NCBI GenBank assembly: GCA_003693905.1
Contig: RFLL01000089.1
Coordinates: 1-5,303 of the forward strand
DNA length: 5,303 nt
Direction: 5' to 3'
DNA from: Alphaproteobacteria bacterium
GTDB taxonomy: Bacteria > Pseudomonadota > Alphaproteobacteria > Kiloniellales > J153
The position numbers and the translations under genes are program-made. The notes beneath the pieces are model-generated. The model had not been told where the DNA came from and did not search any database. It saw only the letters and a list, made by a program, of their open reading frames with translations. Below, in pieces: positions 1 through 5,303 of this stretch. Each line of letters opens with the position of its first letter. The first letter of the stretch is position 1.

Positions 1-129
1 CCTTCTTGGCCTTCTTCGCAACCTTGCGCTTGGTCGCCTTCTTGGCCTTCTTCGCGACCTTGCGCTTGACCGCCTTCTTGGCTTTCTTCGCGACCTTGCG
101 CTTGACCGCCTTCTTGGCCTTCTTCGCAG
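1..129. repeat. 36-bp tandem repeat inside the H1-like gene
   Basis: Three full copies lie head to tail at 1-36, 37-72 and 73-108, and the first 20 bases of a fourth lie at 109-128. Copies 37-72 and 73-108 differ at one base; copies 1-36 and 37-72 differ at three. The unit is exactly 12 codons, so gain or loss of copies keeps the reading frame. The array may continue past the left edge. Confidence 0.9.
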
Positions 130-235
130 TCTTTTTTGCTGCCTTCCGCCGAATCGGCTTTTTCTCTTTCTCTTTTTCCTCCTCCGGTGCCGGCGGCAAC
201 GGTGTCGGCGTCAGGATCGATGATTCGTCGGACAT
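1..235 (-). CDS. Histone H1-like Lys/Ala-rich repeat protein (N-terminal part, runs off left edge)
   Basis: The visible 78 codons begin with a short Ser/Pro/acidic head (residues 1-24, MSDESSILTPTPLPPAPEEE then KEKE). A strongly basic tail follows, made of a 12-residue unit AKKAKKAVKRKV at residues 37-48, 49-60 and 61-72 (the third has T for V), with a fourth begun at 73-78. There is no hydrophobic segment. Such Lys/Ala-rich tails occur in bacterial histone H1-like and AlgP-like proteins, which bind DNA by charge and lack a fixed fold; a role in nucleoid packing or DNA binding is inferred from composition only. The start at 235 is supported by a GAGG ribosome site (242-245) six bases upstream. 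The stop codon lies outside the window, so full length and any further domain are unknown. It could also be the basic end of a larger protein. A plus-strand Phe/Leu-rich reading frame over the same bases is an antisense shadow. Confidence 0.8.
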   Translation of the reverse strand, partial: MSDESSILTPTPLPPAPEEEKEKEKKPIRRKAAKKTAKKAKKAVKRKVAKKAKKAVKRKVAKKAKKATKRKVAKKAKK

Positions 236-374
236 GAGCTACCTCGTTTCAGGCTGGTCATGGGTGGAATTGACGGAAGGGAATGCTTCGTCCGAAGCGA
301 GCCAAAATGTGAAGCCTGCCTTCGCTGGTGACCGTTCGGACCCAAAGTTACTGTATCTCGTACGTAGCGATTCG

Positions 375-403
375 CTTATACATGCATTGACGATTCCCGC
401 AAA
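375..403 (-). promoter_or_regulatory. Candidate sigma-70-type promoter for the H1-like gene
   Basis: Read on the minus strand, a TATAAG hexamer (380-375) is one base from the -10 consensus. It follows, after 17 bases, a weak -35-like TTTGCG (403-398). It sits about 140 bases upstream of the H1-like start, in the least GC-rich part of the window, and just beyond the terminator of the upstream gene, where a separate promoter would be needed. The -35 match is poor, so this is a candidate only. The leader also contains an inverted repeat, GCTTCG-TC-CGAAGC, at 285-298. Confidence 0.35.
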
Positions 404-425
404 CACAAAAAGTGCATGAAGCACA

Positions 426-467
426 CAAAGAAACATCAACGCGTGGCAATCACGCCACGCGTTGATG
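426..467 (-). terminator. Intrinsic terminator of the peroxiredoxin-like gene
   Basis: The bases 434-447 (CATCAACGCGTGGC) and 454-467 (GCCACGCGTTGATG) form a perfect 14-bp stem with a six-base loop. In the minus direction the stem is followed by TTTCTTTG (433-426), a broken U-tract. It lies 57 bases past the stop codon of the peroxiredoxin-like gene. In the plus direction the following bases (CATTTCG) make a poorer tract and no plus-strand gene ends here, so the minus direction is preferred. Confidence 0.8.
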
Positions 468-524
468 CATTTCGTGCGAAGGAATTACTGTCGCGCAATT
501 GATGCGTGCTGTTGCGGCCGCGGT

Positions 525-1058
525 TCAGGCAATCTCGCCGCGTGCGGGATAATCTTTCTCGATGATGAATTCGAGCGCCTTGAGCACGTCGTCGAAGTGC
601 GGGCGCGCAAACGGCATGCTGCTGACCATGGAGGCGTAAAGCGTGGCATCGGGACGGATCAGAAACAGACCGGGTTCGTTGAAGTAGTCCGGCTCTTCAA
701 TCCCGGCCGAGGTCCTGCCGCGCCCGGCTGAAATGAACAGCCCCCATGCGCGCGCACTTTCCAGGCTCAGCTCGCAGCCTATCGGCAACGTCGCCAGCCC
801 CCATTTCTTCTTCGATTCGGCGGCGCGCTCGGCAGTGTCGGTGCTGATCGCGATCGGCTCCACCCCGCGGGCGGCAAATGCCTCCATCATGCCGTCGAGC
901 TGGCGCAGGTACTGTGCGCAGATGGGGCAATGCAGACCGCGATAGAAGACCACCATCGTGAAGTGGGCCGGGGCACGATCCTTGAGCCGCCACTCGTCGC
1001 CGTCGACAAGGGAAACGTTCAGCTCGGGAACCGTTCGGCGGGGAATCAGGGTTGGCAT
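525..1058 (-). CDS. Peroxiredoxin-like (AhpC/TSA, redoxin-fold) protein
   Basis: This 177-residue protein has the length and order of a peroxiredoxin-like thioredoxin-fold domain. A hydrophobic strand and active-site loop FTMVVFYRGLHCPICAQYL (residues 33-51) carries Cys44 and Cys47 as a CPIC pair. A second strand (GVEPIAIST, 65-73) and a late strand with turn (EPGLFLIRPDATLY, 128-141) follow. A third cysteine is Cys95. Cys44 is the likely peroxidatic position, with Cys47 as a possible resolving partner; the CXXC arrangement is typical of the peroxiredoxin-like subgroup related to BCP and AhpC. The expected role is thiol-dependent reduction of peroxides in the cytoplasm, since no signal peptide or membrane segment is seen. 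The substrate and electron donor cannot be read from sequence, and a thiol-disulfide reductase role is the main alternative. A GAGGAG ribosome site (1066-1071) lies seven bases before the ATG. The peptidoglycan-binding gene ends 73 bp upstream on the same strand, so shared transcription is possible; a hairpin terminator follows. Confidence 0.85.
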   Translation of the reverse strand: MPTLIPRRTVPELNVSLVDGDEWRLKDRAPAHFTMVVFYRGLHCPICAQYLRQLDGMMEAFAARGVEPIAISTDTAERAAESKKKWGLATLPIGCELSLESARAWGLFISAGRGRTSAGIEEPDYFNEPGLFLIRPDATLYASMVSSMPFARPHFDDVLKALEFIIEKDYPARGEIA

Positions 1059-1065
1059 GCGGTTT

Positions 1066-1071
1066 CTCCTC
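1066..1071 (-). promoter_or_regulatory. Ribosome binding site of the peroxiredoxin-like gene
   Basis: GAGGAG on the minus strand, seven bases before the ATG at 1058. It is among the strongest Shine-Dalgarno matches in the window and fixes this start against the overlapping shadow frame that begins at 1098. Confidence 0.75.
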
Positions 1072-1131
1072 GTATCGGGTTCGGATGACTGGATCCAAGC
1101 GGGCGCAAAGGCCCGTCGTTCGGGACGCAGT

Positions 1132-2154
1132 TTAGACTCTCGGGCCGCTCCGCTCAGCCCGAAACATCGGGCGTCGAGGCCACCTCACGCGCTCGTGACG
1201 GCCCCGCTCGGGCCGATCGTCGACGATGGGCAGGTCGCTCAGCCCCCAGTCGGCAAGCCGGTAGCGTGCCCCGTGGACCACGCCCAGACCGGCGGCGATG
1301 GTCCGCTTGCGTGCCCGTACATCGGCGGCAAAGCGTGCCCGGGCATGCGCGGCGACGCCGTCGGCAATGAGCCGCCGGATCGTCCGCTCATCGGAAGAGG
1401 GCCGCGTCTTCAGGCGCTCTTTCAGGCACCGGCGCAGGTGCGGGGCAATGCCGCCGTTCTGAACGGCGATGTCGAAACACAGGGCGAACCCCAGTTCACT
1501 GCGCAGGCGAAAGTGCCGGGCATCGCGCGCGGCGACACGCCAATAGCGCGCGACATGGCGGAGCTGGATCTCCTGCACGTCCGGCAACGAGCCTAGGCGC
1601 GCAAACGACCCGGCCCAGAGCGGATCCACCACCGCCTGTCCGGGGATGGGCGAAACCGCAGCAACGAAGCTGCGGCGCGCAGCGTCATCGCCGTCGAGCA
1701 TGGCCATCAACGCTGCCGTGCGAGGCCCGAACGCCCGGTGCAACAGCCGAGGGTCGCGGGCACGGATATCTCTCAGAACCGCGACCAGGCCACCGCCGTG
1801 CAAGGTGAACCCGATGATGCCCCAGGTCAGGCCGGCGCCGTCGAAATCGCCGCGCACCTTGCCGAAACCGTGGCCTTCGAAATCGGCGGTGAGCTGCAGC
1901 GCGCGCACCCGAAGCGTCGGCGGCGCAGTTCCCGTCAGGGCGACCCAGTCATCAGGCGTCACCGCGCCCGTCACCGGAGCGACGCGACGAATCTGCCAGG
2001 CCCGCAAGGCGGCCTCGGTCGCCGGGCCGAAGATGCCATCACCGGGGCCGGGGTCGATACCGGCATCGCGCAGCGCCGTTTGCAGCGAGCGGATCCATTC
2101 TCCGCGTACCAGGCGCCTGCCCCACTCGGCGCGCCGGAACAGATATCGTGCCAT
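1132..2154 (-). CDS. Peptidoglycan-binding protein with GH46/lysozyme-like hydrolase domain
   Basis: Residues 17-74 of this 340-residue protein match the PG_binding_1 three-helix domain: RSLQTALRDAGIDPGPGDG, then IFGPATEAALRAWQ, ending in TPDDWVALTG. Residues 84-235 resemble the GH46 chitosanase and lysozyme-like fold: ALQLTADFEGHGFG, GDFDGAGLTWGIIGFTLHGG and FDIAVQNGG. By analogy Glu93 and Asp105 would be the general acid and base. The likely role is cleavage of peptidoglycan or a related amino-sugar polymer, with the N-terminal domain holding the enzyme on the wall; the substrate is inferred. No signal peptide or membrane segment is seen, which is odd for a wall enzyme. The Arg-rich tail (residues 278-340) matches nothing I know. 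The ATG at 2154 is chosen because the domain begins soon after it and GGGAG (2165-2169) lies ten bases upstream. An in-frame start at 2316 would add 54 low-complexity residues and take up most of the divergent promoter region. Confidence 0.75.
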   Translation of the reverse strand: MARYLFRRAEWGRRLVRGEWIRSLQTALRDAGIDPGPGDGIFGPATEAALRAWQIRRVAPVTGAVTPDDWVALTGTAPPTLRVRALQLTADFEGHGFGKVRGDFDGAGLTWGIIGFTLHGGGLVAVLRDIRARDPRLLHRAFGPRTAALMAMLDGDDAARRSFVAAVSPIPGQAVVDPLWAGSFARLGSLPDVQEIQLRHVARYWRVAARDARHFRLRSELGFALCFDIAVQNGGIAPHLRRCLKERLKTRPSSDERTIRRLIADGVAAHARARFAADVRARKRTIAAGLGVVHGARYRLADWGLSDLPIVDDRPERGRHERVRWPRRPMFRAERSGPRV

Positions 2155-2355
2155 GCCCGCTTCTCTCCCGCTCTCTTCGCTTTTCGCCGGTGGCGGCCGA
2201 ATCACCATATCCCCGGCGTGCCGGACGGTGCAGGCGGCGACTGTGGAAGGCACGGGAGGCGCCCCGCCCCCCGAGCGGCGGCGGGCGGCGAACGGCAGAG
2301 CGTGATAGGCTGTCATCGGCTTTTGTCAGGACGAAAGAAACGGAGGCTTCGCCCC
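2155..2355. other. Divergent intergenic region between hydrolase and patatin genes
   Basis: This 201-bp stretch separates two divergent starts and should hold promoters in both directions. It is very GC-rich in the middle (about 2247-2300). I see no hexamer pair good enough to call as a promoter, and no clear operator palindrome. A GATATGG element read on the minus strand (about 2203-2209) could be part of a -10 for the hydrolase gene, but it has no matching -35. Confidence 0.5.
2342..2346 (+). promoter_or_regulatory. Ribosome binding site of the patatin gene
   Basis: GGAGG lies nine bases before the ATG at 2356. It decides this start over the much longer open frame that extends upstream to 1738, antisense to the hydrolase gene. 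Confidence 0.75.
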
Positions 2356-3414
2356 ATGTCGCAGTTCCGCAACCTCGTCTTCGAAGGCGGCGGCGTCAAA
2401 GGTATCGCCTACGTCGGCGCCATGTCGGTCCTGGAGAAGAAGGGCATCCTCAAGGATATCCGGCGCATCGGCGGGACTTCGGCCGGGGCCATCAATGCGG
2501 TCCTGGTCGCGGCCGGGTATCGCACCGCCGAGCAGCGTAAAATTCTCTCGGCAATGGACTTCACCCGGTTCATGGATGATTCGGTCGGATTCATCCGCGA
2601 CACCAAGCGGCTGCTGAGCGAATTCGGCTGGCACCGGGGTGATTATTTCCGCACCTGGATCGGTGACCTGATCGCCGCCAAGCTGGGCTCCGAGAATGCC
2701 TCGTTCCGCGATTTCCAGCTTGCCGGGCGCCCGGATCTGTATCTGATCGGGACCAACCTTTCGACTGGTTTCGGCGAGGTCTTCTCGGTCGAACACACGC
2801 CGACCATGCGCGTCGTCGATGCGGTCCGAATTTCGATGTCGTTGCCACTGTTTTTCGCCGCGGTGCGCAATGTGCGCGGCGACGTGCTGGTCGACGGCGG
2901 GTTGCTCAACAACTTTCCGATCAAGCTGTTCGACCGCGTCAAATACGTCGAATCCCCGGCCGCCGCCCGGTCCACCGACTATTACGAGGCGGAGAACCGG
3001 AAATTCCTGACCGGCCCGTACAAGACCCGCAGCCCTTACGTCTACAACAAGGAAACCCTGGGCTTCCGCCTCGATTCGAAGCGGGAAATCGCAGCTCTGC
3101 GCTATGGCAACGTCACCGTGCGCAACAAGATCGACTCCTTCTTCGATTATACCAAGGCACTGGTCACGACGGTCCTCAACGTGCAGGAAGCGGTCCATCT
3201 GCACAGCGACGACTGGCACCGCACGATCTATATCGACACCCTGGGGGTGGGCACAACCGACTTCGACCTTACGGATGCGCGCAAGCGCGCGCTGGTGAAA
3301 TCCGGTCGCGACCACACGGCGCGATATTTCGACTGGTTCGAAAACGCGACCGGGGACGAGGCCCCGATCAACCGCCTGCAACCACCTGCTCGGCCCGGGA
3401 CGGGGGCTGAATGA
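2356..3414 (+). CDS. Patatin-like phospholipase family protein
   Basis: This 352-residue protein carries all the marks of the patatin fold. The oxyanion-hole loop is EGGGVKG (residues 10-16), the nucleophile elbow is GTSAG (40-44) with Ser42, and the catalytic aspartate is Asp180 in DGG (180-182) followed by LLNNFPI. The helix-strand pattern between them (DAVRISMSLPLFF, 155-167) is also typical. The family hydrolyses acyl esters of phospholipids and other lipids with a Ser-Asp dyad. No signal peptide or membrane segment is seen, so a cytoplasmic or injected lipase is possible; the lipid substrate and target are unknown. Residues 195-350, after the core, include NKETLGFRLDSKREI and a region rich in aromatic and charged residues that may form a lid or membrane-facing part. 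The start follows a GGAGG site. The gene diverges from the hydrolase gene, and its last 47 bp overlap the end of the convergent kinase gene. Bacterial patatins serve in lipid turnover, virulence and phage defence; nothing here selects among these. Confidence 0.9.
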   Translation: MSQFRNLVFEGGGVKGIAYVGAMSVLEKKGILKDIRRIGGTSAGAINAVLVAAGYRTAEQRKILSAMDFTRFMDDSVGFIRDTKRLLSEFGWHRGDYFRTWIGDLIAAKLGSENASFRDFQLAGRPDLYLIGTNLSTGFGEVFSVEHTPTMRVVDAVRISMSLPLFFAAVRNVRGDVLVDGGLLNNFPIKLFDRVKYVESPAAARSTDYYEAENRKFLTGPYKTRSPYVYNKETLGFRLDSKREIAALRYGNVTVRNKIDSFFDYTKALVTTVLNVQEAVHLHSDDWHRTIYIDTLGVGTTDFDLTDARKRALVKSGRDHTARYFDWFENATGDEAPINRLQPPARPGTGAE

Positions 3415-5251
3415 GACGCCGAGCCGGCAGGCGCACGGTGACCGTCGTGCCGCGGCCGGGTTCGCTTTCCAGCTCGAGGGTGCCGCCATGCATCTCGACC
3501 AGGGCCTTGGCCAACGGCAATCCCAGACCGCTACCCTCATGAGACCGGCTGAGGCTGCTTTCGACCTGCTGGAAGGGGGCCAGAGCCTTCGGGATGTCCT
3601 CGGCCGCGATGCCGATGCCGGTATCCGAGACCTGGAATCTCACGCCTTCCGCCATGCCGTATCCGGCGCTCAGCCGGACCGTGCCGCCGGCCGGTGTGAA
3701 CTTGATCGCATTGGACAGCAGATTGATCAGTATCTGCTTCATTTTCCGCAGGTCGGCCCGCAGGGCGGGAAAATCACCGATCGGATCGCATTCCAGGGTG
3801 ATGTCGTTCGCCTGTGCCCGCTGCCTGACCATGACCATCGAGGTGTAAAGGAGGTCGGCGACGTCGATCTCCTGCTCGTTGAGAGCCTCGGTCCCGGATT
3901 CGATCTTGGACAGATCGAGAATATCGTTGATCACTTCGAGCAGATGCTGCCCGGCACTGAAGATGTCGCTTGCATATTCGGCGTATTTGGCGTTGCCGAT
4001 GGGGCCGATGCGCTGATCCCGGATCAGTTCCGAAAAGCCGATGATGGCGTTGAGCGGAGTGCGCAGCTCGTGACTCATGTTGGCGAGAAATTCTGATTTG
4101 GCCCGGCTGGCCAGCTCCGCTTCGTCCCTGGCCAGACGCAACTGCTCCTCCATCTGCTTGCGGGCGGTGACATCGACCACGACCGACTGAACCGCCCCCT
4201 CACCGTCCCAGACGACCGGGCGGGCATAATGCTCGAACCAGACCAGCGAGCCATCGCGGCGGATGCCGGCGATCTCGCGTTCCGGCGGCCGCGCGCTCAC
4301 GCTCGATGCGGCATTGTAGTGCTGGGCGAATCTGGCTCGCCAGGCTTCGGAAATCAGCGGCAGAACCGATTCCATGGCAAGAATTTCGGCCGGATCGCCA
4401 TAGCCGAAGATGTCCACCCAGGCGCGGTTGACGAACAGCGGTCGCAGACCGCGGTGAATCATCACGCCCTGGATCGAACCCTCGACCAGATTGCGGAACT
4501 GTTCTTCGCTGTGGCGCAGGGCCGATTCGACCCGCTTTCGTTCGGTGATGTCGGTGCCCATGGAGCCGACGGCAATGACCTTGCCCGAGGTGTCGTGAAT
4601 AGGGAACTTGACGGTCAGATAGGTCCGCAGCTCTCCGTCGATGGGGAACTGCTCTTCCCGTTCGATCGGCCGGTTCTCGCGTACGACGGCCATGTCGTGG
4701 GCATGGAACGTCGCGGCCATGTCGTGCGGAAACAGGTCGAACGAGGTCTTGCCGATGACCTCTTCCTCGCGCAGGCGGACCAGGCGCTCGGACTGCCTGT
4801 TGATGACGAGGTAGCGCCCGTCGCGGTCCTTGATGTGGATCTTTGCCGGCGAATGATCAACCAGGGCGCGAAACTGGGCCCTGCTTTCGCGCAAGGCGCG
4901 CTCGGTGCGCCGGGCCGCGACGAAGGCCTTCGCGATCACGATCAATGAACCGAGGATGAGGGCCGCGACCATCGTATCCGTGACCTCGGCCCACAGGCCC
5001 GGTGCGGTCCCGTTTCCCCCCCACAGCAGGTACAGGCCATATACCTGATGGACGATCAGAAAACCGACGGCCAGAATGATCAGAAGCCACGGCAGAACCA
5101 GCCCGGTATGGCGCGCGACCCGTGCCGCCATGACCAGGGCAGCAAGATACGCGAATATGATCAGGCCGATGATGGCAATGGTCATGGCGGCGAACGTCTT
5201 GGCGGCATGAACGTGGCCGAGCGCATGGCCGGGGACGGGATGAAAGGCCAC
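3368..5251 (-). CDS. Membrane-bound PAS-PAS sensor histidine kinase, PleC-like core
   Basis: A 627-residue sensor kinase. Three hydrophobic segments (about residues 22-42, 51-76 and 93-112) form the membrane part. Two PAS domains with PAC ends follow: about 121-240, ending VGSMGTDITERKR, and about 248-366, ending VVVDVTARKQMEE. A short coiled linker leads to the phosphoacceptor domain with FLANMSHELRTPLN, His394 being the phosphorylated residue. The ATPase domain has the N box ILINLLSNAIKFT (Asn514), G1 DTGIGI (543-548), F box (Phe560) and G2 GSGLGL (573-578). All catalytic boxes are intact, so it should autophosphorylate and pass phosphate to a response regulator. No receiver domain is fused and no regulator gene is in view, so its partner is unknown. 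The PAS domains may sense a small ligand or redox state, but no cofactor residue can be assigned. The start shown is a GTG just after an in-frame TAA (5267-5269). ATG at 5185 (Met23), right at the first membrane segment, is an equally plausible start; neither has a good ribosome site. The 3' end overlaps the patatin gene by 47 bp. Confidence 0.9.
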   Translation of the reverse strand: MAFHPVPGHALGHVHAAKTFAAMTIAIIGLIIFAYLAALVMAARVARHTGLVLPWLLIILAVGFLIVHQVYGLYLLWGGNGTAPGLWAEVTDTMVAALILGSLIVIAKAFVAARRTERALRESRAQFRALVDHSPAKIHIKDRDGRYLVINRQSERLVRLREEEVIGKTSFDLFPHDMAATFHAHDMAVVRENRPIEREEQFPIDGELRTYLTVKFPIHDTSGKVIAVGSMGTDITERKRVESALRHSEEQFRNLVEGSIQGVMIHRGLRPLFVNRAWVDIFGYGDPAEILAMESVLPLISEAWRARFAQHYNAASSVSARPPEREIAGIRRDGSLVWFEHYARPVVWDGEGAVQSVVVDVTARKQMEEQLRLARDEAELASRAKSEFLANMSHELRTPLNAIIGFSELIRDQRIGPIGNAKYAEYASDIFSAGQHLLEVINDILDLSKIESGTEALNEQEIDVADLLYTSMVMVRQRAQANDITLECDPIGDFPALRADLRKMKQILINLLSNAIKFTPAGGTVRLSAGYGMAEGVRFQVSDTGIGIAAEDIPKALAPFQQVESSLSRSHEGSGLGLPLAKALVEMHGGTLELESEPGRGTTVTVRLPARRLIQPPSRAEQVVAGG

Positions 5252-5303
5252 CGGTCGGCTCGGCCCTTAATAAGATCAGAGTGTGATTGACGTGCGATTA
5301 ACC
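5252..5303. other. Upstream region of the kinase gene
   Basis: These 52 bp are AT-richer than the coding DNA around them. On the minus strand a TTATTAA element (5273-5267) resembles a -10 box, but no -35 fits at normal spacing. On the plus strand TTGACG (5287-5292) resembles a -35 for a rightward gene beyond the edge, but its -10 would be off the window. Neither is called as a promoter. Confidence 0.3.

Noticed and set aside
239..439. Minus-strand open frame of 66 codons with a hydrophobic N-terminus
   Set aside because: Its start codon is a TTG (or the next ATG) inside the terminator stem, there is no ribosome site, and it runs through the candidate promoter and leader of the H1-like gene.
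1100..1115. Possible terminator hairpin CGGGC-GCAAAG-GCCCG between the hydrolase and peroxiredoxin-like genes
   Set aside because: The stem is only five pairs and is not followed by a T-run in the minus direction, so it does not support separation of the two genes.
1646..2305. Plus-strand open frame of 219 codons
   Set aside because: Antisense shadow of the hydrolase gene in GC-rich DNA; composition is Arg/Pro/Ala/Ser-rich with no domain pattern.
2155..2316. Upstream extension of the hydrolase gene to 2316
   Set aside because: The added residues are low-complexity, rich in Arg, Pro and Gly, give no signal peptide, and take up most of the divergent promoter region.
1738..2355. Upstream extension of the patatin reading frame by 206 codons
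   Set aside because: It is antisense to the well-supported hydrolase gene and low in recognisable content; the patatin fold begins only at 2356, just after a GGAGG site.
2356..3414. Patatin gene as a CBASS-type (CapV) phage-defence effector
   Set aside because: No cyclic-nucleotide synthase or other CBASS gene is adjacent; the neighbours are a wall hydrolase and a sensor kinase.
2326..3540. Minus-strand open frame of 404 codons
   Set aside because: Antisense shadow of the patatin gene, which has intact catalytic motifs; the shadow shows no family motif.
5287..5292. TTGACG as the -35 box of a rightward promoter
   Set aside because: The -10 position would lie beyond the end of the window, so it cannot be tested.

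Overview
The window looks like chromosomal DNA from a GC-rich proteobacterium, most likely an alphaproteobacterium. The best clue is the histidine kinase: its phosphoacceptor region (IRDQRIGPIGN, YAEYASDI, GQHLLEVINDILDLSKIESG) follows the PleC-like pattern common in Rhodospirillales and Caulobacterales. Species cannot be told from the sequence.

Layout, left to right. (1) 1-235, minus: the N-terminal part of a lysine/alanine-rich histone H1-like protein built from a 12-residue repeat; it runs off the left edge. (2) 236-524: a 289-bp gap less GC-rich than the rest. It holds the leader and a candidate promoter of the H1-like gene, and a 14-bp perfect hairpin that ends the next gene. (3) 525-1058, minus: a peroxiredoxin-like thioredoxin-fold protein with a CPIC motif. 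(4) 1132-2154, minus, 73 bp upstream of it: a protein with an N-terminal peptidoglycan-binding domain and a C-terminal domain resembling GH46 chitosanases and lysozyme-like hydrolases. (5) 2155-2355: a divergent intergenic region. (6) 2356-3414, plus: a patatin-like phospholipase with an intact Ser-Asp dyad. (7) 3368-5251, minus: a membrane-bound PAS-PAS sensor histidine kinase that overlaps the end of the patatin gene tail to tail by 47 bp. (8) 5252-5303: the upstream region of the kinase gene.

The genes do not form an obvious pathway. The hydrolase and peroxiredoxin-like genes may be co-transcribed (same strand, 73 bp apart), and a clear intrinsic terminator closes that unit. The hydrolase and patatin genes diverge from a shared 201-bp region. 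The kinase has no receiver domain and no response regulator in view. The window reads as ordinary chromosomal housekeeping and accessory genes. I see no transposon, tRNA, rRNA, CRISPR array or phage structure, and no convincing new multi-gene system. The points most worth a second look are the 36-bp coding repeat, the hydrolase domain without a signal peptide, and the overlapping convergent gene ends.
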